Source: Azadirachta indica
Taxonomy: Eukaryota; Streptophyta; Magnoliopsida; Sapindales; Meliaceae
Direction: 5' to 3'
Assembly (NCBI GenBank): GCA_022749755.1
Contig: CM040443.1
Coordinates: forward strand, 907,191-971,190
Length of the DNA: 64,000 nt
Below, one piece after another: positions 1 through 10,792 of this stretch. The notes beneath the pieces are model-generated. The model searched no databases and was not told where the DNA came from. It saw only the letters and a list, made by a program, of their open reading frames with translations. Position numbers and translations under genes: made by a program. Position 1 is the stretch's first letter. Each line of letters opens with the position of its first letter.

Positions 1-966
1 TTAAGAGGCAAGATTGCTCAATTCAGGCAGCATGATTTTAAGCCTCTATATGAGGCGTGGGAGCAATTTAAAGAATTGATTCGTGAGTGTCCACAACATG
101 GATACCAAGAATGATTTCAAATCCAACTATTCTATAACAGGTTAAATGGGCAAACAAGAATGATTATAGATGCAGCATTTGGTGGCACTCTTCTATTAAA
201 AACAACAGAAGAAGCTTATGCATTGTTCGAAGAAATGACATGCAACAATTACCAATGGTCAAATGAAAGATCCATGGTAGAGAGAGCTACAAGGATACAT
301 GAAGTTGACTAATTAGTCTCGTTTTCTACTCAATTTGTTGCATTATCAATCCAAATTCAAGCCTTCACCATAAAGGAGGCATCATCAAGCCAAGAGAAAA
401 TGATGGCTATTAGCCTTTCGTACGTTGATGAAGGTTTTGGGCAAACGTAGTGTCAATACATCAATAATCAAAAATACAACTTCCAGCTACCAGTACTTTG
501 TCTACCCATTATCATCTAGGACTTCAACACCATAAAAATTTCTCCTATGGCAACACAAGGAATGCACTTTATTAACCACTGCCTGGATTGCAAAAACCTG
601 TAGCAAAAAAGAAGCCATTTTTAGAAGATCTTTTAGGTACATTCATTGTGGAGACACGAGGGAGATTTAACAAGAATAAAGTTAGGCTAGACATTATAAT
701 GACTTATATGGTGAATTTGGGAGCAATAGTGAAATCTTTGGAAGTGTAAGTTGTCCAATTAACTACATCAATCAAGTCTCTTCATGGTGAAAATTTTCCA
801 AGTAATATAAAGGTCCACCTGAGAGATCAATGCAAGGTTATCACTTTCGAGAGTGGCAAAACAGTTAAACCCAAAGCACTAAAGAAGTCATCAAGGCCTA
901 GAGGTACCTCATCTTTGGATAATCCTTCCATTATCACTCCATCTTTGATTTTACTACACGAGGTTT
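1..966 (+). pseudogene. Ty3-type retrotransposon gag remnant (left end outside window)
   Basis: Translation in one main frame reads as plant Ty3 (Athila/Tat-like) Gag: a stretch with FRQHDFKPLYEAWEQFKELI, then LFYNRLNGQTR and the TTEEAYALFEEM region, and near 720-870 the C-terminal part with a 'SLxVxVxQLTTSIKSLHG' block followed by 'CKVITFESGKTV', which in the family sits between the Gag zinc-knuckle region and protease. Several in-frame stops (for example after HGYQE near 112 and after IHEVD near 312) and frameshifts break it. The family role is capsid formation around element RNA; this copy cannot make an intact Gag. The rest of the element to the left is outside the window, and no pol follows on the right. 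Confidence 0.75.
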
Positions 967-1380
967 AAATGATATCTTACAAAGGTGTAATTGTTTTTTA
1001 GTAAAGGCATAAGGTCTTTACAAATTTGTCTTGTCTTCTTAGTGGAGGTTAATGAAATTATTCATAACAAATTAAGAGGTTAATTAAAATATGCCAAGTT
1101 AAAATCATATTTGGGATTTGTCTTCTCTTTATTCATTTTTGTCCCAAAAGATTTTTTTTATGGCTATCTTTCTTTATTGCAACATGGTGTACACTCAAAA
1201 AAATCCTCTCTTATCTTCATTGGTCGAATCACTAGCTACTGCCAGCTTTACTCCTTAATTGCTCACCTAAATTCATCAAGAAGTGAACCTCAAGTTCTCC
1301 CAATCAAAATATTAGTATTTTCTCCTTCATATTTATAGAAGTATTCTTTTGCCGTATTTGACAAACAAAGGGAGCAATGA

Positions 1381-2718
1381 TGCTGTGGATTTTCTAAACA
1401 TAAGTGTATATTATCGCTAACAAGTAATATATAATAAGTAGAGTATTGTTCCCACGAGAATTAATTGCTTATTAAGTACCAAAATTGGTTAATCTTTAAT
1501 TTCATTTGAACAAATTAAAAACCAAAGATATTGCAGAAAAAGTAAATTAATTTAAAGTAAAATGAAATATAACCAATATTGAAATCAAATTAAACAAAGT
1601 ACAATTTAGCCAAAGCTAATCTATATTTATTCTCTTATTCTTGTTTAATCAAGCTCTTTTCTATGATAATCTAATCTTTTCATTAGCCTTTCCCAAGATC
1701 TAGCAAAAGTACTCTTGATAGCTAATCCACTATATTCTTATAAGAATCGAAACTACCATGAATTCAATAAGTTATGTGGATCTCATTTAAAGACTACACA
1801 AATGACGAAAGTATATTCTTATCTCTCATGCAATCTATAACATTCAACACAATGAATTAGACAAATACATCTCCTTATGAATTCATTATGATTTTCAAAT
1901 CAACTAAATAATGGCAAATTATTTAGAAGCATTAAGAATAGTGAAGAGTACGTAAACATAAATAACAATAGATTATCAATATAATTAATAAAGAAAAGTA
2001 TTAATCAAAACTTCAAATTTAAGTTACATCTTAGTCCTAAAAAAAGATAAATTAGTTTGTGCTAAACACAAAGAAAACAATTAACATAGTCCTAGACATT
2101 AAAAAGAAAAGATAAGAATGAACTAATAATGGAGTTGATTGGATCTCAAAAACTTCTTCTCTACACTAGCACCTTCCAAAACCCTAATTTAATCTTAACA
2201 TCATCTATTTATATGCTAGAGTTAAAGAGCGTCAATTTGGTAACTTTTAGGCTTCTAAAATTAGAAAAATCACGAAATAAGTGTTGTAGCCTTAAGCCAT
2301 CAAAGCATCCGATAGAGCCACAACCTTAAGTCCCTTATTTAGTAGAGCCAAGATCTTAAGTTCTAGCATTGCAACCTTGAATCTCTGTCTATCATGCCCA
2401 CTTCCAGAGCTTAGGTTTATCTTGTTGTTTAGAGAGTACTAGAGCTGCAGCCTTAATTTCCACGGCCACGTCCGTGAGTTTCTAGAATTTTCAGAGCCAT
2501 GGCCGCAGCTTTTATGGCTAGGACGTCGACCTGTTTTTTCTTCATTATGCAATATGTGCCATTTTTCTTCACAATTTTCTAATATCAACTTGAAAGCATA
2601 GCCAATCCTTTTGTTTGCAAAACAAGTACAAAACACAAATAAAACTAATAAATATCCTAAAACCAACAAAATATGAAGTTAAGAGTATTCAATTTACGAG
2701 TATAAAATTTGCTTACCA
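1381..2718 (-). repeat. Solo LTR of a Ty3-type element
   Basis: The plus-strand start TGCTGTGGATTTTCTAAACA resembles the outer end of the Ty3 LTRs at 30445 and 36727 (TGTTG[TC]GGAATTTGAC), including the following 'AGTAGAGTATTGTTCCCA' block. The other end, ATTTGCTTACCA, matches the TGATAAG-type LTR start read on the minus strand. The flanks AATGA (1376-1380) and AATAA (2719-2723) differ by one base and look like a decayed 5-bp target duplication. No internal domain is attached, so I read it as a solo LTR left by recombination. It carries a GC-rich patch at about 2440-2530, as the related LTRs do. Confidence 0.6.
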
Positions 2719-2740
2719 AATAACATTATAGATATATTGC

Positions 2741-2840
2741 NNNNNNNNNNNNNNNNNNNNNNNNNNNNNNNNNNNNNNNNNNNNNNNNNNNNNNNNNNNN
2801 NNNNNNNNNNNNNNNNNNNNNNNNNNNNNNNNNNNNNNNN
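2741..2840. other. Assembly gap (100 N)
   Basis: One hundred consecutive N. It cuts the copia gag fragment to its right, so the length and content of the missing sequence are unknown. Confidence 0.99.
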
Positions 2841-3185
2841 TTTGGATTTTTGAGACACGTACTTTATCACTGCCTTGAAACTCCTTCTTCAACTTATCCC
2901 ATGCTTCCTTGGCCGTTTTGGCACCCATAATACGTGGAAATAATTCACCTCCTAAGTTGAGCTGTAGAGCAAGTAATGTTTGAAAATCTCTTAATTGATT
3001 TTCTTTTAATTCCTTTTACTGTACTGTTGTAAATGGGAAATGTCTTCAGGAATAGGAACTCCCTTATTGACGACATCCCACAAATCTTGAGCACAAAAAT
3101 AGCTCCTCATTTTGATGGACCAAAAATCATAATTTTCGCCACAGAATATTGGGACTGGGATTGATGAGCGCAATGTGTCAGCCAT
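2841..3185 (-). pseudogene. Ty1-copia gag N-terminal fragment
   Basis: Minus-strand translation starts MADTLRSSIPVPIFCGENYD and continues with FWSIKMRSYFCAQDLWDVV, ALQLNLGGELFPRIMGA and TAKEAWDKLKKEFQGSDKV. This is the start of the plant copia Gag (UBN2-type) domain. There is an in-frame stop in the middle (QYSKRN* near 3020). The ATG is 43 bases downstream of a methionine-tRNA-type primer binding site, as expected for a copia 5' end. The remainder is lost in the N gap at 2741-2840; I see no copia pol to the left of the gap. Confidence 0.8.
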
Positions 3186-3227
3186 AGTACTGAGTTAGTA
3201 GGATTATGCCCAATATTGATTGAACAA

Positions 3228-3240
3228 GGCTTTGATACCA
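3228..3240 (-). other. Copia primer binding site (initiator-tRNA-Met type)
   Basis: Minus strand TGGTATCAAAGCC, one base different from the usual TGGTATCAGAGC. It lies between the LTR end at 3242 and the gag ATG at 3185, which fixes the element's orientation. Confidence 0.75.
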
Positions 3241-3241
3241 C

Positions 3242-3597
3242 TGATGGTAGAGAGAGAAAATTTTGATGAGTGTTATGGAATGATGGATTATACCGTAGGA
3301 GTTGGATGTGATGATTAGCTTGTTGTAAGAAAATTGAATATACAAGTGAATTTGTAGTGAAGAGATGGGTGTGGTACGCAAGTAAGAGAAAGGCTAGTGA
3401 TTTTTTAATTGCATTTTCTACCTCCTTAACTAGACATACAGTTACCTATTTATAGCCTTTACAAGTCGGTGAGTTACATCTTGTAGTCAAAAAGTTTAGA
3501 GAATTCTTTTAATATTTTATTAAGCACTAATTTTTATTTACTCCTTAAGTACTTTTGATTCATATTAGAGTCTTCTTACTTCATTTATTTATTACAT
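3242..3597 (-). repeat. 5' LTR of the minus-strand copia remnant
   Basis: The inner edge is set by the primer binding site (plus-strand TGATGGTAGAGAG at 3242). A TATA-like CTATAAATAGG on the minus strand lies at 3445-3455. The outer edge near 3597 is only a guess from a terminal ACA, because the partner LTR is missing. Confidence 0.5.
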
Positions 3598-5430
3598 ATT
3601 TTGTTAATTTTAGATAAGTCTAGAAATGTGTAGCACCTTTTATTATATTTAAATAATGATAAAAATTAATAATATATATTACAAAAATGATTAATTTGGA
3701 TCAAAATACCCTCATAAAAACTTTCAGAAAATGACTAACAAGCACATTCACGTAGGGGTATTTTGATCCAAAAAATTTTGAGATGGTCATTTTTTAAAAA
3801 CGTTTTAAATAGTAGTTATTATCAAAAATTTACCGCAAGTGTTAGTCACTTTTATTAAATTTCTTATAGTTTACTTAGAAAAAGTTTTTTTTTTTTTTTT
3901 GTAGTGTAGTGAAATGTTTAAGACTTGATTTTTACCATTGTAACTGTTAATTTACTGTTTAATAATCTGATATTTAATTATGTGTAGGAAATTGGTGTAA
4001 TTTAAAAACAAAGTGAAAAATGCTAATATATAAGGATAGTGATTGACGACGTAGAAATATGCATGCAAAATGTTACGAAGGTTTAAATTTTCAATTGATG
4101 ACAGGCGGGGCGTTTGTTTATCGGCGCACAACCTCCAACGTGGTCAAAATCATTTTGGAGTAATAACATTTGGGTCCCTAACGTTTACAAAAATAATAAA
4201 AAATAACACAAGTTTATATATATTTTAATGTAAACCCTTAAACGGTAATGTTAAAATATGTTAAAATTCTATTGATGTCGAAATTTTACGGAGATATTGA
4301 TGTCAATTCCATGCATTATTGTTATTATGGAACTCCTAATTAATGAAAAAAAATTATTTGACAAGAAAAAGTTTTTCAAGTTTTTTATTTCTATTAGATT
4401 CTTTGAATAAGTAAGAAAATATAAAGTGCATAAAATCAATACGTATAATTAGTCAATTAATAAGTTTTCAACCTTTGGTTGTGAATTCGGACCCATATTT
4501 AAAGAGTTTGGGTCAAGTTTGAGTTAATTTCTATAAAAAAATAAACTATTATAAAAAATTTTAATTCTTATCATTTAAGTGTGAAAGTGTAAAAACTCTC
4601 TTGCCAAGCCAAACTCATATTTAAAATTTTGTATATACTTATATATATATTCTATAAATATAATATTTCTGTGCTTATTTTTTCTTTAAAATATTACAAA
4701 ATTATGTTTAATTTTTTATTGTTATAAAGAAATTATTATTGTAATTTTTATGCAAATGTTTTACAAAATCATTACTAGTTTAAGTTTATAAATTTTTTTT
4801 TTCATTGTAACTTTTATAAATTGAATTGATTATTTAATTAGAACACAAATTTTATTTTCTAAGTTTAAATAAAATAATTATGATTTTAATTAACATTAAA
4901 AATTAATTATTGGATTAATTTTTATTCAATTTTATTAAAAAATAATTAGTTTAATATTATAAAATCAACAAAAATTAGCTTTTCCATCTAACTATTTTTA
5001 TAAATCATAAAAAGAACTATGAAATACTGTTTGAAATATACATTAAAGTTTAGGGTTGGTGGAATTTAACATAAACCTAATATTTAAAAATAATAGATAT
5101 AACTTAGTTCAATTTATTGGTAAAGCTAACACAGCAACATCTTTGGAAAATAGGATAAAGTCAGTACCAAATGAAAAAAATATTATTTGACCAAACTTTT
5201 CTAATTGTTTATTGAATTGTTTGAGAAGTAAGAAAATAGAAAATCAGATAAAGTCAACACAGCCGTACGTCTTAATAGTTTGGGTAGTTTCGATCGACTA
5301 CAATTATTTTCAGTCTTTTCCAAGTTGCATTGATTGGACATATGTTGGTTTGATTTGCTGTAAACACGTACAGAAGCAAACGCAGAAAGAATCAAAGACG
5401 CCTGCATGGACTAAGCCAAAGGAGTAAACC
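3598..5430. other. Upstream region of the peroxidase; AT-rich, no gene
   Basis: No coding signal. About 3970-4290 holds a module (TCAAAATCATTTTGGAGTAA followed by TTGGGTCCCTAACG) that recurs at 23800-24060 plus 25127-25170 and, more diverged, at 25310-25540, so it belongs to the duplicated peroxidase locus. A roughly 90-bp stretch near 4340-4440 recurs near 5165-5260 and brackets an AT-rich block (about 4570-5100). Part of that block resembles the repeat at 60880-61330. Confidence 0.5.
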
Positions 5431-5435
5431 AGAAC

Positions 5436-5443
5436 TATAAATA
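5436..5443 (+). promoter_or_regulatory. TATA box of the peroxidase
   Basis: TATAAATA lies 73 bases before the ATG at 5516, a normal plant core-promoter spacing, and is followed by a pyrimidine-rich leader (5460-5490). No other element was assigned. Confidence 0.6.
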
Positions 5444-5515
5444 ACAAGCAACGCTTAGATTTCTCCATCATCTTATATCCTTTCAAAACTCCAATTTACA
5501 GTAAAGCACGTGAAA

Positions 5516-6478
5516 ATGGCATCTTTGCTGATAAATTATAGCTATGCAGTTCTCTTCATGTTGTTGTTGTCTGTTACATCTTCGCAATGCGGTGCTCAAC
5601 TGTCCTCAACATTCTATGATACCACGTGCCCAAATGCCCTGAATACTATCCGCACAGGCATTCGGACTGCTATTTCAAGAGAGCGTAGAATGGCTGCATC
5701 CCTCATTCGCCTTCATTTTCATGATTGCTTTGTTCAAGGTTGCGATGCTTCCATTTTGCTCGGTGATTCCTCCTCCATCGATAGCGAGCAGAACGCAATT
5801 AACAATTTCAGATCAGTCAGAGGCTACGAAGTCATAGATAGTGTCAAATCCCAACTGGAAGGAATTTGTCCCGGAGTTGTTTCTTGTGCTGATATTGTTG
5901 CTGTTGCAGCCCGTGATGCTTCTTTTGCTGTCGGTGGACCATCATGGACTGTTAAGCTTGGACGAAGAGATTCAACTACAGCCAGCCGAAGCTTAGCAGA
6001 AAGCAATCTCTCTAGCTTTAGAGATAGCCTTGATAGGCTTATTTCTTTATTTGGTAGCAAAGGTTTGAGTGCAAGAGACATGGTTGCCCTTTCAGGATCC
6101 CACACAATTGGTCAAGCGTAATGTGTTACTTTCCGTGTTAGGATTTATAACTATCAAAGCATTATTGATGCTGGTTTTGCTGGCACACGAAGACGTCAGT
6201 GCCCAGCTACAGGTGGTAACACAAATCTTGCACCTCTTGATTTGGTTACACCCAATTCTTTTGATAACAATTATTTCAAGAATCTTATTCAGAGAAAGGT
6301 TGAATCGGACCAAATACTTTTTAATGGCGGATCCACAGATAGCATAGTTGACGAGTACAGCAAAAATCCTTCCAAGTTCAAATCTGATTTTGTAGCAGCC
6401 ATGATCAAGATGGGTGACATCAATCCTCTTACTCGTTTTGCTGGCCAAATATGAAGAATTTGCAATATGGTAAACTAA
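5516..6478 (+). pseudogene. Class III secretory peroxidase (lignin-forming anionic type), two nonsense mutations
   Basis: The family consists of secreted haem peroxidases that oxidise phenolics with H2O2 in the cell wall. The reading frame spans 320 codons without introns, the usual family length. Residues 1-28 look like a signal peptide (hydrophobic [12 protein letters not shown], then [12 protein letters not shown]). Catalytic Arg65 and distal His69 lie in [15 protein letters not shown]; proximal haem-ligand His196 is in ALSGSHTIG. Codon 202 is TAA (6119-6121) where the family has Gln (QAQC), and a TGA at 6452-6454 stands where unit B keeps CGA (Arg). The frame otherwise runs to TAA at 6476-6478. 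Both changes are C-to-T. A two-codon deletion shortens QRK..ESD relative to unit B. The ATG was chosen over an in-frame GTG at 5510. Intronless structure is unusual for the family and could reflect a retrocopy or old intron loss, yet a TATA box is present. A truncated 201-residue product would lack the C-terminal half of the proximal domain. Confidence 0.93.
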
Positions 6479-7010
6479 TGAAATGTTTTAGTGTTTCAGT
6501 CAGTTTCAAGTCTTAATTGTGTTATACTTCAATTCTTTAATTCATTATTCTGTGAAATTAAATAATGAGTTAGTTAAAATATAAATTCTATTGATTCAAT
6601 CATGTATTTTTTATTAATTATGTACTTTCTATTAAAAGAAACGGATTATTTATGAATTCTTCAATCCCTTTACGCCATTTTAATGTTTTAGTTACTTTTT
6701 TTTCCCTTATATAAATTATGTTACCATCATATATATATATTTTTATATATATGAAATATTCTATAGTTCTCCCAGTCAAATGTGAAGAGTTTGTAATATC
6801 GTGAACTAATGAGTTCTTGTAAAGTCTCATAAAATTTCAAATTTTGAATTGTGTTATAGTTCAACCTTTTGATTTAGTATTTAATTATGGTAAATAATGA
6901 GCTAGATGTCACACTAATGATAGTTTACATGTATTTTTTACTAATTAATTATTGCATAATTATGAGTACTATTCAAAGGAAAAGATTGTTTATGAATTCT
7001 TAATTCACCT
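6452..7010 (+). repeat. Tandem duplication of the peroxidase stop-codon/3'-flank region (period about 331)
   Basis: The stretch starting TGAAGAATTTGCAATATGG at 6452 recurs from 6783 (TGAAGAGTTTGTAATATCG). It is followed in both by GAATTGTGTTATA-type, AATAATGAG and TTATGAATTCTT blocks. Unit B carries the same two-copy arrangement (26071 and 26401), so this tandem duplication is older than the segmental one. Confidence 0.75.
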
Positions 7011-7360
7011 TTATTGGAGTTTGATTTTATGTCAACATACTTAAATTTGTAATCTTATAAGTACCTAACATATTATCCAGATAATTAAATTTATAATTTT
7101 TTTCTTAATATTTTATCTTTTGTGATAAAAGTAGCATAGAACTTGGATCACTTATGTTATGCAAGTTCTGATAATTGTCTCACAGTACTCTTATCAGGTT
7201 CCACTCAAAAAGTAGAATTATGCCTCCCTTTTAGCCATGCCTGATGATCTTGCACAGTTTTTGCACCAATTGCCACTACCAACCTAATGTCGGGACACAA
7301 TAGAGAAGCCAATAGGGCGACTTGTTCTTTGCTGGCGATCAAAGCCACTAAAAGTAGACA

Positions 7361-7676
7361 ATCTTAAGAAATTTCTTAAAAAAATTTAGCAGCTCTTGTC
7401 TACTTAGCATTTTGACTCCACTAGCTAGGGGTTTTTTTTATTTTAAAGCAAAAATAATATAAATTTATTCAAGAAAGAGTATAAGGATTACAAGACTAGC
7501 CAATAGGCGAATAAAGACATCAAAGAAAGGAATGAAAAACCCAACAGTGAATAGGCTCTATATGAAATTTAACTATTTCAAGATGCTATCTGGGGAAATG
7601 ACTACTGGCTAGGGTTTTCTTTGACATCCATTTCCATGAAGAAACACACATGAGAAAAGTCTAGAATGGTGGTTCT
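7361..7676. other. Unit-A-specific insertion
   Basis: Unit B reads directly from AAAAGTAGACGATC into TTGTATGTTATAT (near 26985-27003). Unit A has about 316 extra bases between the same flanks. Read on the minus strand it includes TTGAATAAATTTATATTATT and a T/A-rich run, possibly the 3' tail of a LINE or transcript. No coding frame was identified and the family is unknown. Confidence 0.5.
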
Positions 7677-7901
7677 TGCATGTTATATGTCACAGTGACA
7701 TTTGAGACTGTACTAATGGCAACTGAATATGAACAAAAACTACAGTCTCATGTCCAAATTTTGATCCGAATCTATGACGTACATGTGGAATATTGGCACC
7801 CCGTAACCTCGTGATAGTGACCCATGGTGGTGGAATTCTCTTACAAATAGACCAATCAATGAAAGAGGAAAAATAGCGGCAACATGCTAGAATACTCACG
7901 G

Positions 7902-8161
7902 AAGTAGATTTTTCTAGCTTGTTGCCTGACACAATTTCTATATAGCTAGACTATGGATTTAAAGTTGAAATTCATTACAACAATCTCCCAACAAGATGTT
8001 AGGAATGTTTTAGATTTGGGCATTTTGTTGGCAAATTTTCTCGTACGAAATGGTAAGCAAAAGGTTCAGAATGATGCAGTAAGATTGCAAAATAAGTATA
8101 CCATCATGTTCTTATACATTTAAAAAATAAGTAGATTTTTCTAGTTTGTTGCCTGATACAA
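7902..8161. repeat. 227-bp tandem duplication split by the CACTA insertion
   Basis: AAGTAGATTTTTCTAG.TTG begins at 7902 and again at 8129. The second copy is cut after 8161 and resumes at 15143 (TTTCTATATAGCTAAAC...). The first copy preserves the uninterrupted target as GCCTGACACAATTTCTATA. Confidence 0.85.
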
Positions 8162-8189
8162 CACTACTAAAAACTATTATACATTTAAA

Positions 8190-8500
8190 ACTGTTATAAA
8201 ACGTTTTAAAAACTCTTTTAGAACGTATTACAAACCGTTTTCTTTTGACGTGTCTTAAAATATCAAAAACCGTTCTCTTTTGTTATGATAAGAAAACTGT
8301 TTTTATTAGTTTTTAAATTTATAAGAAAACAATTTTAAATAATACTCGAATTTATAAGAGAACCCTTTATAACAGTACTTAAATTTATAAGAGGACGATA
8401 TTTAACAGTTGTTAAAATTTTATAAAAAATTTACTTTTAATAATATTTAGATATATAAGAAGACAGTTTTTAACAGTTATTAAAATTTTTAAAATTATAA
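8190..8500. repeat. Left subterminal repeats of the CACTA element
   Basis: Repeated short motifs of the type AAACGTTTTA, AAACCGTTTTC and AAAACTGTTTTTA alternate with TTATAAGA spacers. In the family these are transposase-binding repeats; this is assigned by position and resemblance. Confidence 0.6.
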
Positions 8501-9959
8501 TTCTTAAAAATAACGATAAAAATGGTTATTAACAAAATTCGATTAAATAAAAATTAATTTATCAAAAAATATACATATATATATGTATATGTGTATATAT
8601 ATATAATATATGTAGAGAACAATAATATCACTCATTAATTCATATATATGTGTATCGATCTTATTAATTGTTTAAAAATATATTAAATATTGATTAAAAA
8701 AAGTTTAAATTAAAAAAGTCCGTATCATTACAATTGGCAAATATAAATAGTAGCACAACAGCAGTAGATTATGAACCAGAAACAACAGCAAGCTGATGCT
8801 AGATATCACATACATAGCTATTTTATCCACTAATTATTATAAAACTAAAAATAGCAGCCATAAAAGAATTAAACAAGTATCTCCCAACAACAGTATATAT
8901 TTACAACTTTATCAATAGTTAGCTGAAACAACAATAAACTATAGCAGAAATGGCTACAACAAAGTAACATTAAGAGAAGAAAATAGCAGAAAAATGAAAA
9001 ACGTACAAGTAATAACATGAAGCAGAACCGGCAACAAGCAGTCAAGCAGTAGGGAGCTTGGTAATTAACAAGTAGCAATCTTGTCTTTCGTAGTCTTTGC
9101 CATAGTTTTAAGTCAATGCACTTATCAATTAATTTATGACTTAATAATTAAATTGAATAAAAAGTAGATCAATAGACCTATAATCAAATATATCCATCGA
9201 AATTCGTTGGGTAAAACATGAAAAATATAATTAAAACAAAAGAATAAAAAGATACAATTATTTCAATTACAAATTCAGCCCAATCTTTTTTCATCTCATC
9301 TATCTCTTCTTGTTTGTATGAGCATTTTTTTTTCAAACTACATAAGATATTACACATAATGAAATTAAATAAAATAACATTAGAAGTCATGCATATTATA
9401 AAAAATTAATAAAATAAGTGAAATAATTGCAAAATTATCATTCTAACCTTTTATTGGATGGAAATATTTGGATCTTCAATAATATCTTTCATATACTTCA
9501 TTACATAATACCCACACTCTGAATTTGTGGGTTGTTTAGGACACTACCAAAAATTAAAAAAAAACATAATAAAATTGAGTATATTTTAATTAACATAAAA
9601 CAACGAAAAAAATTGTTGAAATAATAAAAATCTAAATTATTTTCCTTTGGAAAGTCATATGAAAATGGTGTGTATATATATAGCATATTAGCATATTAGT
9701 TAATAAAAGTTATACTAATAGATTAATAAACAAATATATACATATATTGTGATAGTATATATGTATCACATATTGTTTTTTCTTTTTAATGTGTAAGTAC
9801 TAATTTGACTAATATATGAAACGAAAAGATTCAAAATATATACCAATTATAATTATATCATTCATTGGATTATTCTTAAAAATGATTTGAATGATTGATG
9901 GGTTACTTCAATTTTGAACCTAACTCTAGTTTTAAAGAATTCCTAGTTTTCAATTCCAT
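8501..9959. other. Interior of the CACTA element, no gene seen
   Basis: AT-rich sequence with an (AT)n stretch at about 8571-8605 and a CAACAGCAG-like patch at 8755-9050. The short minus-strand frames here (for example 8869-9078, 9184-9390 and 9501-9686) show no domain and look like chance. Confidence 0.5.
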
Positions 9960-9975
9960 TCCTAGTTTTAAAAAA

Positions 9976-10053
9976 TTGCGCGCAAGACAATAAGCGCGGT
10001 GCGGCCGCGTAGTATTTTGCGGGCTAGCGCCGCGCTTACTGTCTTGCGCGCAA
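9976..10053. repeat. GC-rich inverted repeat, 24-bp arms
   Basis: Left arm 9976-9999 (TTGCGCGCAAGACAATAAGC...) and right arm 10030-10053 are complementary at 23 of 24 positions around a 30-base loop that itself contains GCGGCCGC. It stands out sharply from the surrounding DNA, which is about 70% AT. It lies about 740 bp upstream of the transposon-protein frame. Confidence 0.9.
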
Positions 10054-10792
10054 ATGCCTATGCGAGCATATTTATGCTGCGCCTCCCCTCTTTTTGCCCC
10101 AATATAATCCCCTTTCTATTTGTTTCCAAATTTCCCTCTTCCTCCAACACAAACACCATCCCAAACACTCTCTCTTTTTCACTCTTTACCTAAATTCAAT
10201 TACTATATGTTCAATCACCATCCCAAATCCCAAATACTAAATTACACATATTTCCTTACCAAATTTAAACACTCAATTATCTATAATCTCCCAACATAGC
10301 AAGAATTTGGAGAAGTGCAGTGAGAGTAAGGAATTCAATCCCAACATTGCATTTTCACTTCAATTTTAAGTAAGTTCTCACTAGTGTAAAATTTAGTCTT
10401 CCAATTGTATATTTATGAAGAAATGTTTAGGGTTGTAATGTTAATAGAAAATTGAAGTGTTTGGTTCTTGATTTTTCGTAGAATTTGTTGTGGGTGTTGT
10501 GGAGAAATTAATATTTTGGAATTGTTTGCATTTTACATTGTAATTTTGACCTAAACTTGAAGGATTGGATTAGAAATTGAGTGGGTTAATAAAAGTGTAC
10601 GCCAGATGTTCGACAAAATGTTTCAGTGAACTTTGGCCTAGTAATCTTAAGTTTGATAGTTGAAAAATACTTGCAGGGTGCTTTAGGAGTGAAAGGAAGG
10701 TTGATTAAGTGGATTGAAGTGTAAGATAAGAGGTAGGAAAAGTGTGCATTCCAAGTGTTCAGTAATTTGCTTAAAAGAATACTGAGAGCAAA

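Noticed and set aside
1111..1338. Plus-strand 75-codon frame
   Set aside because: No domain; lies between the gag remnant and the solo LTR in AT-rich DNA.
2439..2669. Minus-strand 76-codon frame
   Set aside because: Lies inside the solo LTR; no domain, arises from the GC-rich patch.
6092..6448. Minus-strand 118-codon frame opposite the peroxidase 3' end
   Set aside because: Mirror of the peroxidase coding strand; no domain of its own.
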